Below, one piece after another: positions 50,396 through 61,063 of a stretch of DNA of 64,000 nucleotides. The notes under the pieces are model-generated. The model saw only the letters and a program-made list of their open reading frames with translations. It searched no databases and was not told the DNA's origin. Origin of the DNA: Pseudisothecium myosuroides (taxonomy: Eukaryota; Streptophyta; Bryopsida; Hypnales; Lembophyllaceae); contig OX637289.1 of NCBI GenBank assembly GCA_951799445.1, positions 9,887,321 through 9,951,320 of the forward strand. Reading direction: 5' to 3'. The number at the start of each line of letters is the position of its first letter. Position 1 is the stretch's first letter. The translations under genes were made by a program, and so were the position numbers.

Positions 50396-50736
50396 ACAAA
50401 TCCAATTTGGCTCAAAATCGTATCTTCTTTATTAGAAAAAACCATGACCAAAACAATAAAATCAGAACCAAAAATTGTTGTTTTAGTCGAGTTGTATCAA
50501 TCAAAATTACACTGAAATCTATTGTTCAATTCTATGGATTTGAATAATTATTATTTTTTAAAAATATTTTAGAATTTCCACTTCAACAACGTAGCCAGAT
50601 GCCACGTCAACAACTATAACTGCCACATTAGCTCTATAAACTGCCATGTCAGCAACATAAACTACTATGCCAACAACACAACCAATATCTTTGACTGCCC
50701 TGTTAGGGGCTCAATCAGCTACCACGTCAGCATGTG

Positions 50737-50806
50737 TTGGCACCGGGATTTGAACTTGAGACCTTGATTTTATAAGATGCATCTTTCAACCAATATACCA
50801 TGGTTA
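50737..50806 (-). repeat. tRNA-derived (SINE-like) fragment
   Basis: On the minus strand it reads CCATGGTATATTGGTTGAA (A-box-like), an anticodon-like CTTATAA loop and AGTTCAAATCCCGGTGCC (B box and acceptor side). The spacing suits a tRNA-derived promoter. Mismatched stems argue against a working tRNA. A GCCACGTCAGCAAC motif recurs downstream on that strand. Confidence 0.45.
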
Positions 50807-53562
50807 AATTTGCATGTACACATATAGATAAGAAATTATTGCTTATAAAATTTATTGAATTTCTGTTGATTTGATCCAAATAAAATTTGAAGTACCTAGA
50901 ACAATTGAACTCTATCGGTGTCTTTACAAAATTCTATTAAGTTGATCAAGTTGTGACTAGCAATGCTCAGAACAACAAAAAATTGTCAATTTTCTAATTT
51001 TTTGGTCACAACTTTTTAGTAGTTGTGAGCGTTTATTTACCCACCTTTTGTACTTGAACAATCACAAAGAGGTTTTAGTTTAGTGTGAGATTTTATGCTA
51101 ATTGAGTGCCTAGGCGTTGTTCATTAAGCCTTCTAAACAATGGATATTTTCTAAGTGCATGAATGTCATAAAATTGCAAAAGAACCAACAAAACCTAACC
51201 TAAATGCAATAATTAGGCCAAATGACTAGAATAGCTAAGACCACTGTGTTTTTTAAGGAAAATATTTATAATCTAAATTTAGCAAACATAAATTCAAGAT
51301 CAGTTTATGCTATCTCTAAAAACATAAAATGCGTTGAATTCCGACACTCCCAAAGGAAGTTATGACTAGATGAAGTTTGGCCTTTGGAAGGGCAGTGATG
51401 GCAGTCTAAACTTCATCCATCCATTTCTAATGACTCTTAGTTTCAATTCGACTTGAAATTTCTGCTAAGTGTTTAAGTTATTATCTAATATCTAAATTGT
51501 AAGTTTAGACTAGAATGGACAGAGTCTTCTTAAGTTCATCCATTTCTCCTTCCAAACTTCATCCTTCTATATCTTTTAGGTTTCTAAGTCTTTTTCAATG
51601 TTTAATTTAGTTCTGGTCTTCTCTAAGCTTCTTCTACAAGATCTTAAATCTAAGTTTCTTCTTTGATTATCTTCCAAGTATTTAATTTAACATCTACCTC
51701 TTCCTAAGGCACTAAATTACTTCCATTCAAATATTGTTTTTAGACTTTGAAACTTGTTCCTTAAAGATCTTGATTTTAATCATCCAAATTGCTAAGTCAT
51801 TTCAAGTTTGAAATCTCCTAATGAAATTTATCTATAAATGAAATTTATCTATAAATGAAATTTGACCGCTAGGCGATATATCAAACTTCATCCACTAGTT
51901 TTGTTCAACTTCTAATTCAAAATTTACTTCTAATTTTATTTTATGGTTTGAATTCTTACTACTATCTAACTTTACTTTCTTGTTCCTCTTGGATGGTTTT
52001 AACTAAGTTTCATCTATTCTAACTCCTAAACTTCATCCATTTATAACTTGTTTGTTTGGACTCTATTTTCTAAGTGTTTTATGTTTTCAAAAACATTTGG
52101 ACCTATTCTATAAGTTTTAAAAACTAATTTTGATACTAAATCTAATATTAAAGGTCTAAATCTAACTCGAAATTTGGCTAAGAATTAAAGTGGCTAATTA
52201 AAAAAATTAAAGGAAAGATGGAGGTATTAATAACTCACCTCGAACGGTACCTCATCTATGAGGTGGTTAAAATGCCTTTGAATCCATCTTCATTTGTCAT
52301 TTTTTTCCTCCTCTTGAATTTTTGCTCACCGCTTGAAGTTACGGAATTTAATACAAGTTGGAAAGTTGAACTTTGAACTACTCCCTAAGCTCCTTTCTTT
52401 TTCTTTTCCACTCTTTCTTTTCCTTCCAAAACTATTCTACTCAATTATTATCATTCTCCCATTTGACTTGAGATTTGAATATTTTGCACAATTTTCAAAA
52501 AAATAATTGCTTGGACAATCTTCTTGTTTCCTATCTAAGAAAATAATTTTATTAATCTACCTCCTAATGACTCCTTTGATTTCCCTAGAATTCTATCTAA
52601 TCCATTTTTTTTTACATCTAAAACATCATCTAATCTTCTCCATTTCTAAACTTCCTTCATTAGCAAAGTTTCAAACTCCCACCTTCTTCTCTCTCTTCTA
52701 GCTAGTTTGAGTCTATATGCATTTTGCTTGCATTTCCAACTATTTTATTGTTAAGCAAAAATCTAAGCTTTCCCCTCTCTACTTGAGTTCCTACTATATT
52801 TTCTTAATTTCTTGCAAGTTGTAATTATACTCCTAGTCTCCTATATTTCTGTACTATTCCTATATTAATCTTCTACTCTAACTTTCTCTTATATTTTGTG
52901 TGCATATGTTTTTTTCTTTCCTTTTGGCTTACAATTAGAATCAGTTTTGATAGTCTAGCACAATAGTCCAGAACAACAGTTCAAAACCAGCAGTCAAAAT
53001 CTGCAGCCAAAAGTAATAGCTAACGCTAGTTGAAACGAGCATACATACGCCCCCCTCCCAGCTACCACGTGTCACTCCTTGCTTTGCCGGGATCCCTACG
53101 CACCGATTGGGACTGGCTACGTGCCACATGACGGTTGCTAGCTGGTTGGACCTCCAAAAATGATGACTGTACCTATCAAAATCTATTGACTAAATTGGCT
53201 AGTACCACGTATCATGATGTGCTTGGCCAGGACTAGAAAATGAACCTTACACTTGTTTTAAACTGTGGAATAGCCTGATTCTAATTTTGGCCATTGTTTA
53301 GGTTGTTTTTTTGTTTCTTTTTAACTGAATTTTCTTTCTATCACTGATTTAATTTCTTGGGAATTTGAATATCAAGTAATAGTTTTTGGAGGCTAATTCT
53401 TTGATACCAACTAGTGGGTAACTTCATTGTTTGTCACTAATCTTTGGAGACTAAACTTGGTTTTCCAAAATTAAATTTTGAAAACTAAATTTAGCAAATA
53501 ATTATAAGACTCAAGCATGGACACATTTTTTGCCTATTTGTTTAGAGTTTTTCTATTATAAG
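50807..53562. other. T-rich, no gene seen
   Basis: No protein motif. The copia 3' end and 3' LTR may lie here but could not be recognised. A GC-richer patch at 53040-53150 (CCACGTGTC, GTGCCACATGACGG) resembles retrotransposon LTR promoters. Confidence 0.4.
51821..51863. repeat. 17-bp unit, two and a half tandem copies
   Basis: Units of ATGAAATTTATCTATAA begin at 51821, 51838 and 51855. Confidence 0.85.
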
Positions 53563-53706
53563 AAAGTCAAAGCTTCGCTGTGGTTTTGAGAAACAAAAAA
53601 ATACTTCTATAACTTCTAAGAGCTAAAGTCAAAGCTTTGCCGTGGTTTTGAGAAACAAGAAAATACTCCTATAATTTTTGAGAGCCAAAGTCAAAGCTTC
53701 GCCATG
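53563..53706. repeat. Tandem repeat, 62-bp unit, about 2.3 copies
   Basis: Units start at 53563, 53625 and 53687 with AAAGTCAAAGCTT, followed by GTGGTTTTGAGAAACAA. Confidence 0.85.
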
Positions 53707-54420
53707 TTAGAAGGATTTATACAAAACTATAGACAAATTAGTACAACAATACTTAATATATCATGTGAGTACAAACAAAGTTAGTACAATATCGATTAGT
53801 ACAACCAAGTTAGTATAAAAATTCACTTACAAAATATTAGAGGCTCCCTTAAGCAGCATTGCCAAAGTACACAGGAGGGATGGCTCTAGAATTAGTACAA
53901 GAAATACAAAAGTATAAAAACTTTGAACAAACACAACAAACACTTGACCAAAAACTCTACAACAAATGCAAATGCTTCAATAACAAAAGTAGGAAGAAAT
54001 AAGGTTTGAGGGATCCCAATGTTCTTCAAAACTTGCTTGAGAAATACCAGTGATGAAGCATAAAAGCTTCAAAAACAACCGTTTTGGTTATTTGGTTCAA
54101 AAAGGCCAAAATCCAACTAAATGGACCCAATAGTACCACAAAAAAGGTGTTTTGAGAGGAGAATGAGCGCCCTTGATTACTTTTCCAAGGGCACCCACCT
54201 CCTCTCATTTTCCTACAAGTAAACTTATCAATTGGGATTTTCATCCTAATCCTTTGATTTTCTGTTTTCTATGTTGGTCCAAACATCTAACTTTTAGAGA
54301 AAGCTCCAAGTCACAAACGAATTGCGCCATTGGCTTTATTAGGTCCATTTTCATTTACGGAATACTCGTTCCCCCTTTTCTCCATCTCAAAAATCTCATC
54401 GAAACCTAGTGCCAACTTAA

Positions 54421-55344
54421 CCCCTAAAGGACCAACATGCCTTTTTTGGCAACATAGAAATTTTGGGCAGGTACGTGTGAATGGAGATTTGCATATTTTG
54501 GGCTGAAATTTTTATATGAGGTGGGGACAAGGAATATCTTTCATATGCAACAAATTTCATGACATTTGGAATTACGAGTCAAAAGTTATGGCCTAATATG
54601 TTGTTTGTTTCTCAACTCGGGCAGTCTGGGCAGATCAGAAAAAATCACTTTTTTCAAAAATAAAAATTTGAAATTGGTTTATTAGATTTATATATATGTG
54701 GAAAGCTTTGAACCATTCCATTCTGATCAATGAGTCAAACGTTATGAGGATTTTTAGTTTGCGGGCAGTTATGGATTGTCTACTCTAAAATAAACTTTGA
54801 AGTCGTTTATTTCACTCAACTTTCAATATTTTTCAAAAAAAATAAAATTGTAGGATGTAGATTGTTTATTACAACATTGCAACCATTGGGATTGGAATTT
54901 TTCAATTCAATAATTACTTCTTAACAATTTAGTGTTTTAAACCATTCTCTACTTCTTTCTACTTACTATTTTTTTCCTATATGTTGTACAATTCCAAATA
55001 ATCTGAAAATTTTCAAGCATGTATCCAACTTGCCCTGAAGAATGAATCCAAAGAAGCACAACCATTTTGGAATTTTTTTCATAATAATCTGACCTTGTAA
55101 AGTGCAGCTGCCCGGTTTTTTGCAGGGCCAAAAAAAGGACTTTTGCCACTTCAAACGCTAATATCTTGGAATCTACATGATGAAAATTTCTGAAATTTTT
55201 TCCACATATTCTCAAACTAGAGTACTACAAGATCCTACGGTTACATGTGTCCAAAAATGATATTTTTCAAAAATTTGGTACTTGTACTAGAAATGGCCGT
55301 TTTGGAGCATTTTTGGTGAGAACATAGTCAAGGAACTTTAGGGG
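54421..55344. mobile_element. TTAA-family element, copy g (924 bp)
   Basis: TTAA at 54417-54420 and 55345-55348; termini CCCCTAAAGGACC and AACTTTAGGGG. Copy 1 of repeat R passes directly from GCCAACT to the right flank, an independent empty site. Interior as in copies d and h. Non-coding. Confidence 0.85.
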
Positions 55345-55384
55345 TTAAAACTGAAAAGGAGTAAACCCCAACTATTGGAGTTTA

Positions 55385-56462
55385 GGGTGTCTGCACGAAA
55401 CACCTGTACTGTTTGGTTGCAGTTTTTTTTGGACCGCTATAACTTTTGCTATAACTTTTGATTTATAGGTTCTATGACAAAACCAAAAAATGCTTCCTAG
55501 ATGTCCTAATTGTAATTGTATCCCTTATTTTTCAAAAAATTTAAAAAATCAATTTATATTTAAAATTCAATTTTGTTAATTTGTCACACTTTGACGTTTA
55601 GGATTTTTTAGTACTATTGAGTGATTTAAATTAATGATTTTCAGTTGAAATTTCTATGGTATATTCCCCTAGTAGGTAGACATAATCCTGCCAAATATCA
55701 TTTAAATAAATTATTTTATATCCTCAATACTTATGCAAATAGGCCTCCCTTACGTGCGTACTTGTGAACAGTAGAAATGTTTTTGACTTCATTTTTTTGG
55801 TCAAATCTCATCACCAAGAAGTTCTCCAAAATGGCCAATTTTTAATTTTGTTCAAAATTGTTTTCTTCTATTTTCTACAAATTAAAATGTCAAAGGATGT
55901 AATTTCCTCTTCGCTAGAATAGTCTACAGAATTGTCCTAGAAAATACATCCTTTGACATTTTAATTTGTAGAAAATAGAAAAAACAATTTTGAATAAAAC
56001 TAAAAATTGGACATTTTGGAGAACTTCTTGGTGATGAGATTTGACCAAAAAAATGAAGTCAAAAACATTTCTACTGTTCACAAGTGCGCGCGTAAGGGAG
56101 GCCTATTCGCACAAGTGTTGAGGATATAAAATAATGTATTTTTAAATGATATTTGGCAGGATTATGTCTACCTACTAGGAGAATATACCCTAGAAATTTC
56201 AACTGAAAATCATTAATTTAAACCACTCAATAGTACTAAAAACCCCTAAACGTCAAAGTGTGACAAATTAACAAAATTGAATTTTAAATATAAATTGATT
56301 TTTTTTAATTTCTGAAAAATAAGGGATACAATTACAATTAGGACATCTAGGAAGCGTTTTTTTGGTTTTGTCATTGAACCTATAAATCAAAAGTTATAGC
56401 AAAAGTTATAGCGGTCCAAAAAAAACGCAACCAGACAATATAGGTGTTTCGTGCAATCACCC
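55385..56462. mobile_element. 1.08 kb near-perfect foldback (GGGTG family, FB1)
   Basis: Arms of about 520 bp (55385-55906 and 55942-56462) are inverted with few mismatches around a spacer of about 35 bp. The ends are GGGTGTCTGCACGAAACACC and its counterpart GGTGTTTCGTGCAATCACCC. TTTA flanks both sides (55381-55384, 56463-56466), and repeat R copy 1 shows the unoccupied site. Transcription would give a long hairpin RNA. Confidence 0.88.
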
Positions 56463-57365
56463 TTTATCTTTTTTGAAGAAAGTAACTAGCCTTTAAAAAA
56501 GGTATGAGGGAGTTAAAAAAGACCCTATTTTGACCTTATTACAATTTTGCATGCCCCTAAAATGCCAATCAATTCCACGTACTTCCTTTTATTTCACCAA
56601 TTTTGAAGAATCTTGCTGGTTTGGATACTTTGGATGTTAGAATGTTATAAAAAAATTTGGAGAATGTTATTAGCATAAAAAAACTACATTAATTTTAGTG
56701 AGATTTTAATGCAACATGGATAATTTCTAAAAAATTCCCATTGTAGGCTTTGGCGATTGATCGTCCGAAAAAGTATCTCCTGAATATTAGAAAAATTCCA
56801 AATTTTTTTATGGAAATTTTCATGAAATTCTACAAAAGATGTGTAGGCTTATATTCTTACTTTACACATTTGGGGAAAGAGAATCAAATCCTGCTATCTC
56901 CTTTAAATTTTGATAATCAAAGAATCATTCACATGAAGGAGAATCTTGGCAAACCAATTTCACTGTTGAATCCCAAGCACGATTTCAACCCTAAAACATT
57001 GTACTTTGACCATAGATGCCCTTCACTAGTCCGTCTTGAGTTTGTAACACTTGTAGGCTAACAATCTACTATTTGACAAAATCATCTGAGAAACTAAAAC
57101 CTCTATTTGGGAATCATTTAGGATTTTTGCATAAGTTCCCTTGGACCAATTTTTCCATGACTTGTCACATGTACAATAGATTTAAGCAGTTTGGTTATAT
57201 TTCACTTAATATCTACAATTTATACAAATTCTAGATTTCTACACTATTCGCATGCGGGATTTGGGTTTATTTTGGGCAAAACACTCTATTTAAGACCAAA
57301 TGTTATATTAGCATGTGACATTCCTATTTTGATTTTTCACTTTTTTTGGACTCATAATTTCTATT

Positions 57366-58747
57366 TTTCACAAGTTTAAGTCTAATTCTATCTTCAAGAG
57401 ACTTGTTTTATTATTATACTTAGGAATTCTGCATGCTTACATTTCTTTCTCAGGTTATCATAGATGTGTGACATAAACAACAATTGGCTTCAGCTATATA
57501 GACATTTGTTGTATAATTATAAACCAACTAATTGTTCATTTTTTTATTGCATTAGCACAAATGAGGCTAAGCCTTCAGATCCTGCAAACTTTGCGAATGA
57601 AACTAAATGAAGAATCTTACATCCAAATATTTATATTCAGACATTGTTTTTAATTCATTTTTTGCCCATTGAACAATAATTTTCTTCAAATGACTTTAAT
57701 AGTGTTATGAAATTTATAGCTTTATAAATATTTGTCTTTGAATGAATTTGGATTTTTGTTAAAGTTTTGGAAAGTGAAGCCTTGAATAAGGAATGTTTGT
57801 ATTAGTTGTCTTCTTCTTCTTAGAAAAATTTCACATGTTTCAAAAAGCAGCTTGACAAATAAAACTTAAAACCTTGCCATGGATTATTATTTTCTTTCAC
57901 GCTTCATGTATACAATCCTTTTGGTATATTATATTAATTTATTGACAAAAGCATATGACATACTTATCCACCTCTACAAGTTTGTATTCAAAAGAGAAAT
58001 ACTAATAGTTAGCTTATAATCATACCTCTAGTTTATTTCAATGTATTTATTCCAACTAGCCTCATCAACTCACAATATTTGAATTTTTTATTTGAAAATA
58101 TTATTCTATTTTTTTATAAGGCCACTTTGCTATTTCTAACTACTTATTTTATAATAAGCTAGCCTATTTGTATATAGACCACCCTCAAATATTGTATTCA
58201 AAGGCTTATTTTACATATACTTGAAAAAGTTATTTGGCTTATCCCAAATTCATAATATAATATACTAGGTTGATCCACTTGGATAGACACCATCCTCTAA
58301 TTGAATTCACGTGAAGTTTATAATTTATATTAGAAAACAATACGGACCTCATATCATTCTATCCAAAGATAAGTGATTCGTGTACCACCCCCTCCCACTA
58401 TGCCTTGGCATACAAATTGGCCTAAGTCGTGGCTATGGTGTCTAAACTTGAGTTTGCCATATAGATCTTGCACTCAAAATGTCCTCAAAAACATTCAAAA
58501 ATACATTTTTGAATGAATTTAGGTGTACAATTTCATCATATATACACCAATAAATATGGTGGCATCTTTTCTAAGTAATTGGTAATGAGAATAAAATTGT
58601 ATACAAGTTAGAAAAAATTCAAATATATACATATATAAAATAAACTATACATCATTTTTAAAGAATGAATATATGCTAGGATGAAGTCATGAGGCAAACA
58701 CTTTCGTTGCCTCACACATTCATCATCTCCCATGGATAATTGAACAG
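57366..58747. other. AT-rich, no gene or element seen
   Basis: No coding pattern and no recognised repeat. Confidence 0.45.
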
Positions 58748-58751
58748 TTAA

Positions 58752-59657
58752 AACTTATACGAGGATGCATTTTTTGGCAACATAGAAATTTTGGGCAGGT
58801 ATGTGTGAACAAGTATTTGCATATTTTAGTCTGAAATTTTAATAAAAGGTGGGGACGATGAATATCTTTCTTATGCACTAAATTTCATGACATTTGGAAA
58901 TAGGAATCAAAAGTTATGGCTTAATATGTTATTTTTTTTTGTAACTGGGCAGTTCAGGCAAATTAGAAAAAATCACTTTTTTCAAAAACAAAAATTTGAA
59001 ATTGGTTTTTTTAGAGTTATATAAATGTGGAAAGCTTTGAATCATTCTATTTCAATCAATGAATCAAAAATTATGAGGAGTTTTAGTTTGTGGGCAATTA
59101 TGGATTCTCTACTCTAAGATAAAGTTTGAAATCCTGTAGCTTACTTAATTTTTAAATTTTTTTGAAAAAAATGAAATTATAGGATATAGATTGTTTATTA
59201 CAACATTACAACCATTGGGATTGGCATTTTTCAATTCCATAATTGAATTCTTAAAAAATTTGTATTTTGAATCATTCTCTACTTCTTTCTACTTACTATT
59301 TTTTCCCTATATGTTGTACAATTTCAAATGATGTAAAGCATGTAGTCAACTTCTCTAGGAAAAATAATCCAAATAAGCACCACCATTTTGGACATTTTTT
59401 CATTGAAAAGTGAGCTTGTGAAGTGCAGCTGCCCTGTTTTTTCGCAGGGCCCAAAAAAATGATTTGAGTGAATTTGAATGCTTATATTTTGCAATCCACG
59501 TTTTGAAATTCTTACCATGTGTTTTCAAGTCAACATACTACAAGATCCTACAGTTATATATGTCAAAAAAAGTTTTTCAAGAATTTGATTTTTGTACTAA
59601 AAATGGCAGTTTTTGAACGTTTTTTTTTCTGAAAACATAGTCATAGAACTTAAGGGG
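58752..59657. mobile_element. TTAA-family element, copy h (906 bp)
   Basis: TTAA at 58748-58751 and 59658-59661. The left terminus is decayed (AACTTATACGAGGATGC); the right is CTTAAGGGG. From GCATTTTTTGGCAACATAG onward the interior follows copy g. Non-coding. Confidence 0.75.
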
Positions 59658-59661
59658 TTAA

Positions 59662-60525
59662 GGTATGTTTGCATTTTGTGTTAAAAGTGTTGATATTGAC
59701 GGTCTTAACCCCTAAATGACGGAACTATGACCATTTATTTCAAGCCTCCCTGCTTATCATTCAATTAGTTGCCATTTTGCAACTAGATATGAATGAAAAA
59801 TTTTATATTTATTTTTCAGAGATGAAATTACATGTCTTCTTTACCTCACAAAAAATTTAGATTTTTTTGTGGAAAATTGATTTTTTTTGAGAATTTTTGA
59901 AGAAAAAGTGACGAAAAATCACATCAAATAGAAAATTATTTCAAAAAATCTGAAATTTTCACTATGTGTGTATATTACAATGACAAACATCATGGTGTAA
60001 ACTCAATGTCCATGTCATTCTATAATTAGAAAATAATAGACATTGAAAATACATCCAAAGTTCAAATAGCAATAAAATAGTCAATATTAGGAATTTTTTC
60101 AAAATTCAAATTGGAGTAGAAACTAGAATAGATGACCTTCATTTTGTTATTTGGGCTCAAATTCAAAAAATATCATTTTTTTGGAGAAATTTCAGATTTA
60201 GAGCAAGGAGCAACAACTTCCCAAAATACACTAAAATAGTATATTCTATGATCTGTTTTTTTTAACTAACTTCTCATTTACGAGGAGGCAAACACTTGTA
60301 AGATTACAAACTCAATTGAATACTCTTCATAACCCACCATGAAAGGTCAACAAAGAAAAATATGGATGGAAGAAAGCTTTTGAGCTCTTTCCACCTCACA
60401 GTGTTGTCATTTGAATGCCACAGAATGGAGCCCGCGGCGCTCCAGGGTTAAGAACAAATTTAGATCTACTTTTGAACGGCATTTACATTGCAAACATCAC
60501 CCCTAACACCAAGTGTAAACATACC
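59662..60525. mobile_element. Small TTAA-flanked MITE, split by another element
   Basis: The ends GGTATGTTTGCATTTTGTGT and, inverted from the right, GGTATGTTTACACTTGGTGT are good inverted repeats, flanked by TTAA (59658-59661 and 60526-60529). Without the insert at 59709-60447 it would be about 120 bp. The left TTAA is shared with copy h. Confidence 0.7.
59709..60447. mobile_element. TTAA-flanked element of a different sequence family (739 bp)
   Basis: TTAA at 59705-59708 and 60448-60451. The left end CCCCTAAATGACGG resembles the main family; the right end, inverted, begins CCCTGGAGCGCC. The interior is unrelated to copies a-h. Non-coding. Confidence 0.6.
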
Positions 60526-60529
60526 TTAA

Positions 60530-61063
60530 AACACCTCTAATGATTCTTGTCAAGCATTCTATCTTCTTTCTTGAAACTTCCTCAACGCATCTTGATTGAA
60601 TGAAGTGCGCTTTTCAACACATTTATCATCCACCCCCATTCATCCATCCATCCATCCATCCCACGGACATGGTTGAGCATTTCGAACGGGAGAGCTTGGG
60701 CGGTGTCTGCCAATTCCACGCCCAACCGGACATGCCCTGCCGTTCCATCTCCTTGGGCTCGTTGGCTGGCTGGCCGTCTATTTCTCGGCTATAAGAAGGA
60801 GAAGAAGTCATCACCGGCGGAGCGATTGAGGCGCCCGATTGCAAATTCTCTTGGACAGGATTGTGCTCAGTCGGTGACCAGGGTTTCTGAATTGGAAGCT
60901 TGGATTGATTCTGAATTGGAGGTCGTTCTTGGGGTTTTGTTTCCTGCGCTAGCTATTGAGAGAGCTTCGATTCGAGGACAGAGAGAGAGAGAGATTGGGG
61001 TTGCGTGGAAGACGACTGGGCATGGTCTAAGTAGGGGAGCCAATTGCCGCCGTGGTGGAATCG
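60530..61063 (+). promoter_or_regulatory. Promoter and 5' leader of the SirB1-like gene
   Basis: A sharp rise in GC marks the gene start. It contains an (ATCC)n run at 60640-60660 and a (GA)n run at about 60979-60994, both common near plant transcription starts. An open frame at 60673-61227 overlaps the leader in another frame and has no family support. Confidence 0.5.

Larger units (their letters stand above)
54285..57365 (+). repeat. Dispersed repeat R, copy 2 (interrupted twice)
   Basis: Collinear with 7165-8235 once two inserts are removed: the TTAA element at 54421-55344 and the hairpin at 55385-56462. The residual linker AACTGAAAAGGAGTAAA matches CATCAAAAGGGTAAAAA in copy 1. Confidence 0.7.

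Noticed and set aside
52941..53150. GC-richer patch as a gene start
   Set aside because: No coding continuation; it looks more like a retrotransposon LTR promoter, though no LTR ends could be fixed.
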